A stretch of DNA of 40,351 nucleotides from Halieaceae bacterium (GTDB taxonomy: Bacteria > Pseudomonadota > Gammaproteobacteria > Pseudomonadales > Halieaceae): assembly GCA_026710905.1 (NCBI GenBank), contig JAPOQD010000104.1:1-40351 (forward strand), given 5' to 3'. Of the stretch, positions 16,080-23,590 are shown in pieces. Positions within the stretch are counted from its first letter, which is position 1, and every line of letters begins with the position of its first letter. The notes beneath the pieces were generated by a model. The model was not told the origin of the DNA, ran no database searches, and was given only the letters and a program-made list of their open reading frames with translations. The translations under genes were made by a program, and so were the position numbers.

Positions 16080-16205
16080 ATGTCTTATGTAGTTAGTGGA
16101 GCCTCCGGAAAACTGGGGCGACAGATTACTAGGGCGCTTGATGCCCGGGTTCCCACCGAAGAGCTCACGCTGGTCACGCGCGAGCCGTCGTATAGGAAAT
16201 ACTAA
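16080..16205 (+). pseudogene. Truncated NmrA-like NAD(P)-binding oxidoreductase
   Basis: A 41-codon frame begins MSYVVSGASGKLGRQITRAL and continues to LTLVTREP. This is the first beta-alpha-beta unit of an atypical SDR of the NmrA/QOR2 type, with GASGKLG as the dinucleotide loop. The rest of the roughly 280-residue protein is absent. The reading frame runs into mobile-element sequence at about 16190 and stops. It lies 31 bases after the P450 gene and was probably the next gene of the operon before the mobile element cut it. Confidence 0.75.
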
Positions 16206-16553
16206 CGGCCTATCGAGAGTAGACATCCTCGCTGATTGTTGACAGGAAATGGCCGGGTCGGTGTTTCCTGTTCTTTCTGGCGCAGGTGATCCAGGATCCG
16301 CTCGATGACGTCCTGGTCCTCGATACACGCGATGACCCTGGCAGATCCACCGCAGCTGCAGACTTTGATTTCTATGCGGATGGCCGCCCCGATCGAATGC
16401 CACCTGTGTCGTTCCATCCCGGTACGGTGTCTTCAGGGTGTAGACCACCTTGCCGGTGGAACTCAGTGCAAGGCGGGGAACGGCTACCGCTGGGCGGGCA
16501 ATGTACCGGCAGAGACGTTCACGCTTACCTTTTTGGTGCCCCTCGCAGCTCAT
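16202..16553 (-). pseudogene. IS91-family (Y2 transposase) C-terminal remnant
   Basis: Two minus-strand frames hold pieces of one transposase. The first reads ERLCRYIARPAVAV and then LKTPYRDGTTQVAF; the second reads CSCGGSARVIACIEDQDVIE. In intact IS91/IS801-type transposases these lie in this order, the first just after the catalytic Tyr region and the second in a C-terminal zinc-ribbon-like tail. The catalytic N-terminal part is missing, and a segment between the two pieces is deleted with a frame change. The end of this remnant coincides with the truncation of the NmrA-like gene. Confidence 0.7.
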
Positions 16554-16608
16554 GACCTTTCCCCCGCTTTAAAGCCACCATCTGGATGAGATTCTCCCAA
16601 TTTAGGCT

Positions 16609-17674
16609 TGTCCCTCCTGTAAAGATAATCGTGCCATTTTTCGGGTCACTCTTTGCAACCGCCATCAGGCTGCAATTCTCTCATATCGATGATGCAGGCC
16701 ACCAACACGGGGAAACGCGACAACTTTTCCCGACTCTGGCGGTTCAACTGTTCGGGTTTCTGGCGGATCTTTGTTTAACGACAAGTGCGTTCTACAGGTA
16801 TGGTAATAGTTGAAATAATCGCGAAGGATTCTGCCATGGCGAGCGAGGCGCCGTGATGACCTCCTCGATACCTAGGCTGTTGATCCGTCGTTGGACTAGA
16901 TCACCATAAATGGCATCCCGATCGCGCAACAAATACCGTGGGCCGGACTCAAACGGAAAAGCTTCCACTAATTGCTGTGCTGTCCATTGGGCAGTGGGGT
17001 GTTCTGTCACATTGAAATGTACAACTTGCCGACGATCATGGCTGAGCACGATGAATACATAAAGCACTCGAAATCCGGCAGTGGGAACCGTAAAGAAATC
17101 AATCGCCGCCAGACATTCTGAATGGTTGGCAAGAAAAGTTCGCCAGGTCTGCGAAGGTGGTTTTTTCTGACGAACCATATATTTTGAAACTGTCGCTTGT
17201 GATATTTCGATACCCAGCTTGAGTAATTCACCATGGATTCTGGGCGCACCCCAGCCCATATTGATTGTCTGCATTTCTCGGATCAGCTTGCGCAGGCCTC
17301 CATCCATAGCGGGTCGTCCCGGCTTAGGGCCTCGACTTTTCCAGCGCCAGTAAAATCGGAAGCCCTGCCGATGCCAGCGTACGACAGTATCCGGATGTAG
17401 GCCGTGGAGTACTGTACGCCAGCCATCCACATAGCGTGAAAAGAGAATCCAGAACAGCTTATCCGCCACCGTAGCGCGAGGGCGTTTCACGGATTTCCGG
17501 AGCATGGTCACCTGTTGGCGCAATGCCAGATTCTCAAGAAGCAATTGACGCCGAGACTTGAACACTGAACGCAGAATCATGACCGCTAGAATAAAGAATG
17601 GCATGTTTGCCATCCTTCATCGGTTGCTAGGAATAGTCAATAAAATCAGTGCGATCGAATTTGCAGGAGGGACA
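16609..17674 (-). mobile_element. Degenerate 1.07-kb insertion sequence with terminal inverted repeats
   Basis: TGTCCCTCCTGTAAA at 16609-16623 and TTTGCAGGAGGGACA at 17660-17674 are inverted repeats with one mismatch over 15 bases. They exactly enclose the broken integrase-core transposase read on the minus strand. No clear target-site duplication is seen in the flanks. The right end lies two bases from a tRNA-Lys fragment. The element looks immobile because its transposase is deleted internally. Confidence 0.75.
16665..17613 (-). pseudogene. Integrase-core (rve) transposase with internal deletion
   Basis: The frame from ATG 17613 encodes 273 residues: a helical N-terminus (LLLENLALRQQVTMLRK), an HTH-like region with GWGAPRIHGELLKLGI, and a DDE integrase core with D172 in AAIDFFTVPT and the second Asp in LLRDRDAIYG. 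At SPWQNP the frame shifts. The proper C-terminus resumes in another frame at once (LRDYFNYYHTCRTHLSLNKD) and ends at 16665 after GGLHHRYERIAA. About 26 residues that normally include the catalytic Glu are gone. The protein is therefore a dead transposase resembling the IS3/IS481-type integrase group. Confidence 0.85.
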
Positions 17675-17676
17675 CC

Positions 17677-17725
17677 TTGGCTTTTAACCAATTGGTCGCT
17701 GGTTCGAATCCAGCACGGCCCACCA
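17677..17725 (+). other. 3' fragment of tRNA-Lys(UUU), probable old attachment site
   Basis: The sequence contains an anticodon arm TTGG-CTTTTAA-CCAA (anticodon TTT), the variable loop, a T arm with GGTTCGAATCC, and the 3' acceptor strand ending CCCACCA. It matches the order and loops of gammaproteobacterial tRNA-Lys from about position 28 to the CCA end. The 5' acceptor strand and D arm are absent; insertion-sequence DNA lies there instead. tRNA 3' fragments starting near the anticodon loop are classic remnants of integrase attachment. Deletion beside the adjacent IS is an alternative cause. It cannot fold as a functional tRNA. Confidence 0.8.
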
Positions 17726-17746
17726 ATTTACAAAGAGTGCAACCTT

Positions 17747-17790
17747 GAGACATGGGCTACACCTTATACCGGAGACATGGGTAACACCTT
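17747..17790. repeat. Pair of 19-bp direct repeats at an IS terminus
   Basis: GAGACATGGGCTACACCTT (17747-17765) and GAGACATGGGTAACACCTT (17772-17790) match in 17 of 19 positions. They lie at the end of a transposase fragment, so they are likely part of its terminal sequence. Confidence 0.6.
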
Positions 17791-17853
17791 TGTGACGAAA
17801 GGGTTATCCGCCGTTTCTACCCGGTTTTCATCCTCGTCAAAGAATCCTAGATC
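17764..17853 (-). pseudogene. Transposase C-terminal scrap (IS481-like)
   Basis: A minus-strand frame without start reads DLGFFDEDENRVE, then NPFVTKVLPMSPV and stops. The ending KVLPMSP is typical of a group of integrase-type transposases whose stop codon lies inside the IS end. Upstream the frame is closed by a stop codon, and the rest of the gene is absent. Confidence 0.5.
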
Positions 17854-17892
17854 CTATTCCATAATGCTGTAATCTGTAACCTGTGTGTCGGG

Positions 17893-18117
17893 ATGCTCAC
17901 AATCGGTGTGGGCGAGCCAGAGGATATCGATAGTGCCATGAAACTCGCGCAGAATTATCCCAAGGGCCCCCTGGAATGGGCCGACCACCTGGGTCTGGGC
18001 GCTGTGCATGAAATCCTTGAGCAGTTGCAGGCAATTACTGGATCTGACCGGTACCGACCCAGCCTGTGGCTGCGCCGACGCTCACTGCTCAATTTGTCGA
18101 GCAAGGTGGCAGCCTGA
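17893..18117 (+). pseudogene. 3-hydroxyacyl-CoA dehydrogenase C-terminal fragment
   Basis: The 74-codon frame contains EPEDIDSAMKLAQNYPKG and PLEWADHLGL, then an ILEQLQAITGSDRYRP helix. This is the C-terminal dimerisation and substrate domain of 3-hydroxyacyl- or 3-hydroxybutyryl-CoA dehydrogenases, which normally follows a roughly 190-residue NAD domain. That domain is absent, and mobile-element DNA precedes the fragment. It was probably cut by that element. Ten bases separate it from the acyl-CoA dehydratase-like gene, suggesting an old fatty-acid or aromatic-CoA oxidation operon. Confidence 0.75.
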
Positions 18118-18127
18118 TGGTGGTGGG

Positions 18128-18946
18128 ATGACAGTGATTACCGAGAAACAGTTTGAAGAGTGGCGGGGCGCTGTCGGCCGGCAGCACGTTCGCAGCCAAT
18201 ACCTGGACCCCCAGAGTGCAAGCCGTTACGCGGTTGCCGCTGGACTCTCGCCCGATGCCATATCTGCGCTGGTGCACTGGGCGTGGTTTCTGGAGGCCGT
18301 TCCCGATACCGGGATCGGCCCCGACGGGCATCCAAAGCGGGGTGTATTCCTCCCCGACATCAGCCTGCCGCGGCGCATGTTCGCCTCATCGAAAATTGAG
18401 TTTCACCAGCCGCTTGTATTGGAACGACAGGCAGATATCAGTATTGAAATCGCTGATCTTTATCGCAAGTCGGGCAGTCAGGGTGAGCTCGTTTTCGCCA
18501 AAGTAGCGCGAACAATCACCCAGCAAGATACATTGGCGGTCAGGGAAATACAGACCCTGGTGTATCGGGGTGAGGGTGATCCTGTTCCCCTGCCGGTTGA
18601 TAAATCACCCGCTGGGGAACAGGGCGATGAAGTATGGACGCCGAGTACAGTCAAGCTGTTCCGCTTTTCTTCGGTGACCTTCAACAGTCACCGAATCCAC
18701 TACGACCAGCAGTACGCCCGCGAGGTGGAAGGCTACCCGGATCTGGTGGTCCACGGTCCTTACACAGCAACAAAGCTTGCGGACTTCGCCGCGCGCAGGG
18801 GTGAACTGGCCAGTTTTGAGTTCAGGGGAAAGGCCCCCTTGTACCAGGGGCAGAGAGTGCTGCTTAGACAGATAGATGATGAAACGGTACAGGCGCTGCG
18901 TTGTGACAGCGCCGTGGCCGTAGAAGCAAAGGTAAGGTATCGATGA
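18128..18946 (+). CDS. FAS1-like/MaoC-type acyl-CoA dehydratase
   Basis: A 272-residue double hot-dog protein similar to mesaconyl-C4-CoA hydratase and HTD2-type 3-hydroxyacyl dehydratases. The N-terminal half carries ALVHWAWFLEAVPDTGIGPDGHP and GVFLPDISLPRRMFASS in separate blocks, the usual start of this family. The C-terminal hot-dog has FSSVTFNSHRIHYD followed by EGYPDLVVHGP, where the His and Asp of the hydratase site are expected. The ATG at 18128 follows GGTGGTGGG. It adds or removes water on a CoA-bound acid. The preceding dehydrogenase fragment fits a CoA-ester oxidation role. Confidence 0.88.
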   Translation: MTVITEKQFEEWRGAVGRQHVRSQYLDPQSASRYAVAAGLSPDAISALVHWAWFLEAVPDTGIGPDGHPKRGVFLPDISLPRRMFASSKIEFHQPLVLERQADISIEIADLYRKSGSQGELVFAKVARTITQQDTLAVREIQTLVYRGEGDPVPLPVDKSPAGEQGDEVWTPSTVKLFRFSSVTFNSHRIHYDQQYAREVEGYPDLVVHGPYTATKLADFAARRGELASFEFRGKAPLYQGQRVLLRQIDDETVQALRCDSAVAVEAKVRYR

Positions 18947-18977
18947 ACAAGTGGATTGCCACCACTCTGGAAAAAGG

Positions 18978-19058
18978 AAAAAAGGGGTCTGACCCCTTTT
19001 TTTTCTGGACCCCTTTTTTTTCTGTTTCCGACCCCTTTTTTTTCCGACCCCTTTTTTT
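18978..19058. terminator. Hairpin plus four GACCCC-T7/8 repeats between convergent genes
   Basis: GGGGTCTGACCCC at 18984-18996 is flanked by A and T tracts and can end the dehydratase transcript. The unit GACCCC followed by seven or eight T occurs four times (18991, 19008, 19030, 19046). The last T tract overlaps the stop codon of the opposing hydrolase gene. The core GGGGTC also opens the hairpin elements at 34020 and 35419. Confidence 0.7.
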
Positions 19059-19953
19059 AGGCGTTTACCCAGTCTGCTTGAATCCTGCCAATAAATTCAA
19101 GTATTGCCGCGATAAAGGCATCATTGCGATCGCCCGCCACCATATGCGCGGCGCCGGCGACATTGACGTACTCGGTATGCGGGCAGAGTGTTTTGAAATC
19201 CTCGACACCCTCTTCGCTGAGCACATCAGACAGGGCGCCTCTCACCAGTAATACCGGGAGATCGAGAGCGGCGGACATCTTGCGCAGGTCAGCCACCATG
19301 TCGTCGAGCTCGAGCTCCCGCGCCTTGAAAATGGCCGGATCCCAGTGCCAGTAGTAGCGGCCGTCATCACCGATACGCACATTCTTGGCCAAGCCGTCCA
19401 ATGAGCGCCTGGTCTCGCGTTGGGGTTGGTAACTGGCTATGGCGGTAGCAACGTCCCCCAGGCTGTCAAAGCCACGCTGACCCTGCTCCATAAATTCGAT
19501 GATTCGCGCTGTGCCCTCACGATCGGTTTTTGGTGCGATGTCCACCAGGATCAGGCCCCGGGCATCGACCTTCCCGGTACCCTGGGCCATGATGGAGACC
19601 AGGCCACCCATCGAGGCTCCCACCAGGAACGGCCTTACCAGGCCGAGGGTATTGATAACAAAAGCCAGGTCATCACCCATATCTGGAAAGTGATAGTCGC
19701 CATCCATCATCCAGCTTGAATCACCGTGGCCGCGGGCGTCGAGGGCAATAGCATGGTATCCCGCATCTGCCAGCGCTTCGCAAGCGCCTTTCCAGGCGTG
19801 CCTGGTTTGCCCGCCACCGTGCAACAGTACAACGGCCGGGTTGGCCGGGTCGCCCAGGCTGTCCCCGGCGATGATATGGTCCTGCGGAGTCCTCCAGTAG
19901 TGATCGGGTTGGGGGGTGCCGGGGATTCGTCGAAGATTCTTATGCCTGGTCAT
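19057..19953 (-). CDS. Alpha/beta hydrolase
   Basis: A 298-residue alpha/beta-hydrolase fold protein. The oxyanion motif is LLHGGGQTRHAW, the nucleophile elbow GASMGG, the acid lies in RGALSDVLSEEG and the catalytic His in AGAAHMVAGDRND. ARGHGDS after the third strand is typical of epoxide-hydrolase and haloperoxidase-like members. I prefer ATG 19953 over a TTG five codons upstream, since a GGA lies before it; the choice is uncertain. The substrate is unknown. It converges on the dehydratase gene across the T-tract repeats. Confidence 0.88.
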   Translation of the reverse strand: MTRHKNLRRIPGTPQPDHYWRTPQDHIIAGDSLGDPANPAVVLLHGGGQTRHAWKGACEALADAGYHAIALDARGHGDSSWMMDGDYHFPDMGDDLAFVINTLGLVRPFLVGASMGGLVSIMAQGTGKVDARGLILVDIAPKTDREGTARIIEFMEQGQRGFDSLGDVATAIASYQPQRETRRSLDGLAKNVRIGDDGRYYWHWDPAIFKARELELDDMVADLRKMSAALDLPVLLVRGALSDVLSEEGVEDFKTLCPHTEYVNVAGAAHMVAGDRNDAFIAAILEFIGRIQADWVNA

Positions 19954-20145
19954 GGTGTTCAATTCCAATCATTTCATAGTCCTGATCCAAACGAAGCAGC
20001 GTGATCGAGTTGCACCGTTCGCGTCGCTATCAAGGTGGATGCCCTGCTGCTGGATGATCCACTCGCAATGTTACTACTGCGCATCTAGTATACTGTCACT
20101 CGTTTCTGCTGTTCCAATCCTGCGAATCACGTCACTTATCAGCAT

Positions 20146-22476
20146 ATGGAAAAACAGGGTTTTTTTTACTGGGTCGAATCGCTAATTGAAATTATCATCA
20201 AAAAGCGTTGGCTTTTTCTGGTCATCTCTGTTGCAGCCACGATCGTTATGTCGAGTGGCTTGCGTCATGTGGGTTTAAATCATAGTTATAAGGCTTACAT
20301 CGCCGAAGACAGCTGGTTAATGCGAATGATCGGGCATATCGAGGCCAACTACGTTAAGGAAGACAATATTTTTGTCGTTATCAGGCCAAATCAGGGTGAT
20401 GTATTCCAGCCCGAGGTAATGGATGTAGTTCGGGAGTTTACCTTCCAGGCTTGGTCGTTAAGCCACGCGATTCGAGTCGATTCGCTCACCAATTACCAGC
20501 ATACCCATGCCGAAGGTGATGAGCTTATAGTCGATTCCCTGGTGCCTGAAGACCTTGACCTAACGCCGGAGGTTATCAAACGAGTTCGCGAAATAGCACT
20601 GACGGAGCCAACACTGAGAGGGCTTTATGTGGCTGAAGATGCAAAGGCTACGGGCATCAATATTTTCTTCCAGTACAACGACCAGAATCCAGTAGAAAAT
20701 TTGACCCTGGAGCAGGAATTCCGAAAATTTCTCGCCGAATTCAAATCGCGTTACCCCAATATACAATTCCGGCACGCGGGTCTCGTAACTGCCCATGCAG
20801 ATACCATCCTGATGGCTATGCACGATATACAAACACTGGGAGTTATGGCGGGAATTGGCTTTGTACTCGGTATTTATATTTGCCTGAGAAGCTGGCTGTT
20901 TACCTTTGCCTGTCTGGCGGTTATAGCGTTCACAGTACTGTCCACGATGGGAATTGTTAGTTACGCCGGGGTGCTGTTGACGCTACCCACCTCGAGTGCG
21001 CCAATCATGATCATGACACTGGCTGCGGCTGACTCCATTCATGTTCTCATAACAGTCCAGCGACTGCTCAATGAAGGAATGGAAAAGCACGAGGCCATAA
21101 AGGAAAGCTATCGACAGAATTTTATTGCGATTGCAGCGACTACTATCACCACGATGATCGGTTTCATGAGCTTCAATACTAGCTCATTCGCACCCCTTGT
21201 AGAGCTGGGTAACATAGTGAGCGGGGGTATTTTTCTTGCGTTTGCATATTCACTGGTTTTTTTGCCGGCGCTGCTCGCCATTTTTCCATTACATACTTCG
21301 TCTGTGAAACGAAATCCATTCATAGAACGTTTTACCGGATTTATCGTGAAAAAAATAATTCGACATCGGATCGTTCTGGTTGCTTTGACCGGCGTAATAA
21401 GTATTGCTTGCATCGCGTTGGCGCCCAACAACAAGGTTGTAGACAGTTATGTCTGGTTCTTTCCTAAAGATGCTACCTTTCGGCAGGGAGTAGATTTCAT
21501 TGAAGAGCACCTCAGCGGTTCGAACCAGTTGGTTTTCAGTATCGAAAAAGAAGGGGCGAATGAGGTTCTGGCCCCCGCATTCATGCAGCGAGTAACAGCG
21601 TTTACGCAATGGTTGGAAACGGTGGAGGGTGTGCGCTACGTATACGCATTTGACAAGACCTTGCGCCGTATCAATATGAACATGCACGGCGACGACCCCG
21701 CGTTTTACAAGTTGCCTGAAAACGTTGAGCTGGCAGCGCAGTATGCGCTGCTCTATGAACTGTCTTTACCCTTCGGGCTCGATAGCAGCACCCAGCTCAA
21801 TGGAGATAAATCTGGTCTGCGCATTGTGGCTTCCATAGAGAATATGGACGCTACTCGTTCTTACCAACGTACCAACAGGATTCTTGAGCGTCTCGAGCAG
21901 GATTTTCCCGATGCCGAGACGTATTACTCTGGCGGCACCGCCACGATGAATTACCTCATTTATGAAACGCTGATGGAGTCGATTGCTACGTCGTTTGTTG
22001 CCTTTGCCGCGATAGGAATACTTTTGATGTTCGTATTCCGCTCTTTTTTGCTCGGCTTTATTGGAATGCTCGGTGTGGTTATGCCGATTACAGTCTTCTT
22101 TGGCCTCTGGGCAGTCTTTGTAGGCGAGATAGGTATGGCAGCCAGCATTGTGCTGGGTGTTGCCCTGGGTATTGTGGTAGATAATTCGGTGCACTTGATC
22201 AGTAAATACAATTATTCTCGCTTAGTGCGGAATACGTCGGCAGTCGATGCCGTACGCTACTCTCTGCAGAGTGTCGCACCGGCCCTCATCGTGAACACGC
22301 TGGTGCTTGGTCTGGGTTTTTACATACTGTCTTTTGCCGACTACGGGCCCAACAGTACGCTGGGATTGATGAGTTCAATTACGTTTGTCGTGGCACTGGT
22401 CGTGTGTTTTACGCTAGTCGCGCCATTGCTCACTTTTTTAAGGACAAAGGTAACTACTCGCCCCCGCAGGTTGTAG
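20146..22476 (+). CDS. RND/MMPL family transporter
   Basis: A 776-residue inner-membrane protein with the duplicated RND-MMPL plan: one membrane helix near residues 22-40, a large periplasmic loop to about 225, five clustered helices to about 380, and then a repeat of that pattern (helix near 415, loop to about 610, helices to about 765). The two helical clusters carry the sterol-sensing-like features LAAADSIHVLITV and LGIVVDNSVHLISKYN, whose Asp lie where proton-relay residues sit in RND pumps. Relatives (HpnN, MmpL and unnamed exporters) move lipids or hydrophobic compounds. No membrane-fusion partner is adjacent, which fits the lipid-exporter branch. The upstream gap shows no other gene. 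Confidence 0.9.
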   Translation: MEKQGFFYWVESLIEIIIKKRWLFLVISVAATIVMSSGLRHVGLNHSYKAYIAEDSWLMRMIGHIEANYVKEDNIFVVIRPNQGDVFQPEVMDVVREFTFQAWSLSHAIRVDSLTNYQHTHAEGDELIVDSLVPEDLDLTPEVIKRVREIALTEPTLRGLYVAEDAKATGINIFFQYNDQNPVENLTLEQEFRKFLAEFKSRYPNIQFRHAGLVTAHADTILMAMHDIQTLGVMAGIGFVLGIYICLRSWLFTFACLAVIAFTVLSTMGIVSYAGVLLTLPTSSAPIMIMTLAAADSIHVLITVQRLLNEGMEKHEAIKESYRQNFIAIAATTITTMIGFMSFNTSSFAPLVELGNIVSGGIFLAFAYSLVFLPALLAIFPLHTSSVKRNPFIERFTGFIVKKIIRHRIVLVALTGVISIACIALAPNNKVVDSYVWFFPKDATFRQGVDFIEEHLSGSNQLVFSIEKEGANEVLAPAFMQRVTAFTQWLETVEGVRYVYAFDKTLRRINMNMHGDDPAFYKLPENVELAAQYALLYELSLPFGLDSSTQLNGDKSGLRIVASIENMDATRSYQRTNRILERLEQDFPDAETYYSGGTATMNYLIYETLMESIATSFVAFAAIGILLMFVFRSFLLGFIGMLGVVMPITVFFGLWAVFVGEIGMAASIVLGVALGIVVDNSVHLISKYNYSRLVRNTSAVDAVRYSLQSVAPALIVNTLVLGLGFYILSFADYGPNSTLGLMSSITFVVALVVCFTLVAPLLTFLRTKVTTRPRRL

Positions 22477-22521
22477 GGGCCGCGCATACGCTCGGGCCGT
22501 ACGTTCTTGCAGAACATCGGC

Positions 22522-22550
22522 TTGACGCGTGGGGATGTCGCTTATAGAAT
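22522..22550 (+). promoter_or_regulatory. Sigma70 promoter of the rpsL operon
   Basis: TTGACG and TAGAAT, each a 5/6 match to consensus, are separated by exactly 17 bases. They lie about 60 bases before the rpsL start. This gives the block its own promoter just after the transporter gene. Confidence 0.7.
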
Positions 22551-22613
22551 GCCGCCTCTTTTTTTGACTGGGGTCGCGGGTGCGGCCTCGGCGCGGGACG
22601 GGTCTCCAGCTTC

Positions 22614-22985
22614 ATGACAACGATCAACCAGTTGGTTCGCAAGCCGAGAAAGCGCAAGCTGGTGAAAAGTGGTGTGCCTGCCCTGCAAAGCTGCCCGCAA
22701 CGCCGCGGTGTTTGCACACGGGTTTATACGACTACGCCGAAGAAGCCCAACTCTGCGCTGCGCAAGGTTTGCCGGGTGCGGCTGACCAGCGGCTACGAGG
22801 TGTCCTCCTACATCGGTGGCGAGGGCCACAACCTGCAGGAACACAGCGTAGTGTTGATACGCGGCGGCAGGGTCAAGGATTTGCCGGGAGTGCGGTACCA
22901 CACGGTACGCGGCAGTCTGGATACATCCGGAGTGGCTGATCGCAAGCAAGGCCGCTCCAAGTACGGCGCCAAGCGTCCCAAATAG
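22614..22985 (+). CDS. rpsL: 30S ribosomal protein S12
   Basis: A 123-residue S12 covering the whole family length. The decoding-site loops are intact: [12 protein letters not shown] and [13 protein letters not shown]. Both Lys at which streptomycin resistance usually arises are wild type, and the Asp methylthiolated by RimO is present. Differences from common gammaproteobacterial S12 are modest ([31 protein letters not shown]). It opens a block with rpsG and fusA, as in the classical str operon, but a transporter rather than rpoC lies upstream. Whether this is the only S12 gene of the cell cannot be seen from the window. Confidence 0.97.
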   Translation: MTTINQLVRKPRKRKLVKSGVPALQSCPQRRGVCTRVYTTTPKKPNSALRKVCRVRLTSGYEVSSYIGGEGHNLQEHSVVLIRGGRVKDLPGVRYHTVRGSLDTSGVADRKQGRSKYGAKRPK

Positions 22986-23090
22986 GCTCGCCGGTCAGCG
23001 AGCGCCAAAACCGGAAGTAAGGCCGGAACTCTGCCTCCCCCGCTGTTGTGGCAGGTCAGTTTCCGGGTAACCTGAAGAGAGGAAAATCTA
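22986..23090 (+). promoter_or_regulatory. rpsL-rpsG intercistronic region, candidate S7 feedback site
   Basis: The 105-base spacer is close in length to the E. coli spacer that binds S7 for translational feedback. It can form GCTCGC/GCGAGC (22986-23003) and CCGG hairpins. A feedback role is inferred by analogy. Confidence 0.35.
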
Positions 23091-23561
23091 ATGCCCAGAC
23101 GACGTGTAGTCGCCAAGCGCGAAGTATTGCCGGACCCGAAGTATGGCAACGTTACCCTGGCGAAGTTCATGAACCATGTCATGGTAAGCGGCAAAAAATC
23201 CGTAGCGGAACAAATTGTTTATGGCGCCCTGGCTATTGTTGAAGAACGTCTGTCCAGGAACCCGCTGGAAGCCTTTGATGAGGCGCTGGAGAATATCGCC
23301 CCCATGGTGGAGGTGAAATCCCGCCGCGTGGGTGGCGCTACCTACCAGGTGCCGGTTGAGGTGCCCCCTTCCCGCCGTATCGCCCTGTCCATGCGCTGGC
23401 TGGTGGATTTCGCCCGGCGCCGGGGTGAAAAGTCCATGAGGCAGCGACTGGCCGGTGAAATTATTGACGCTTCGCAGGGTCGTGGCAACGCCGTGAAAAA
23501 GCGTGAAGATGTCCATCGCATGGCTGAAGCCAACAAGGCTTTTTCACACTACCGCTTTTAG
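23091..23561 (+). CDS. rpsG: 30S ribosomal protein S7
   Basis: A 156-residue S7, full length for bacteria. It begins [15 protein letters not shown] and ends [12 protein letters not shown]; the RNA-binding segment [19 protein letters not shown] is conserved. Some positions look unusual for the family: [11 protein letters not shown] in place of the common VRPVRR-x-LAM, and a terminal F where W is common. S7 nucleates assembly of the 30S head and contacts E-site tRNA. GAGAGGAAAA lies before the start. It is 29 bases upstream of fusA, so the two are surely cotranscribed. Confidence 0.97.
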   Translation: MPRRRVVAKREVLPDPKYGNVTLAKFMNHVMVSGKKSVAEQIVYGALAIVEERLSRNPLEAFDEALENIAPMVEVKSRRVGGATYQVPVEVPPSRRIALSMRWLVDFARRRGEKSMRQRLAGEIIDASQGRGNAVKKREDVHRMAEANKAFSHYRF

Positions 23562-23590
23562 AATTCACACTCTTACGCAGGATAAGCATC

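Noticed and set aside
17677..17725. A complete tRNA-Lys gene
   Set aside because: The acceptor 5' strand and D arm are missing; upstream bases belong to the insertion sequence.
20071..20094. Promoter with TATACT before the RND/MMPL gene
   Set aside because: No -35 element lies at a suitable distance.
22614..22985. Streptomycin-resistant form of S12
   Set aside because: The Lys residues at the usual resistance positions are wild type.
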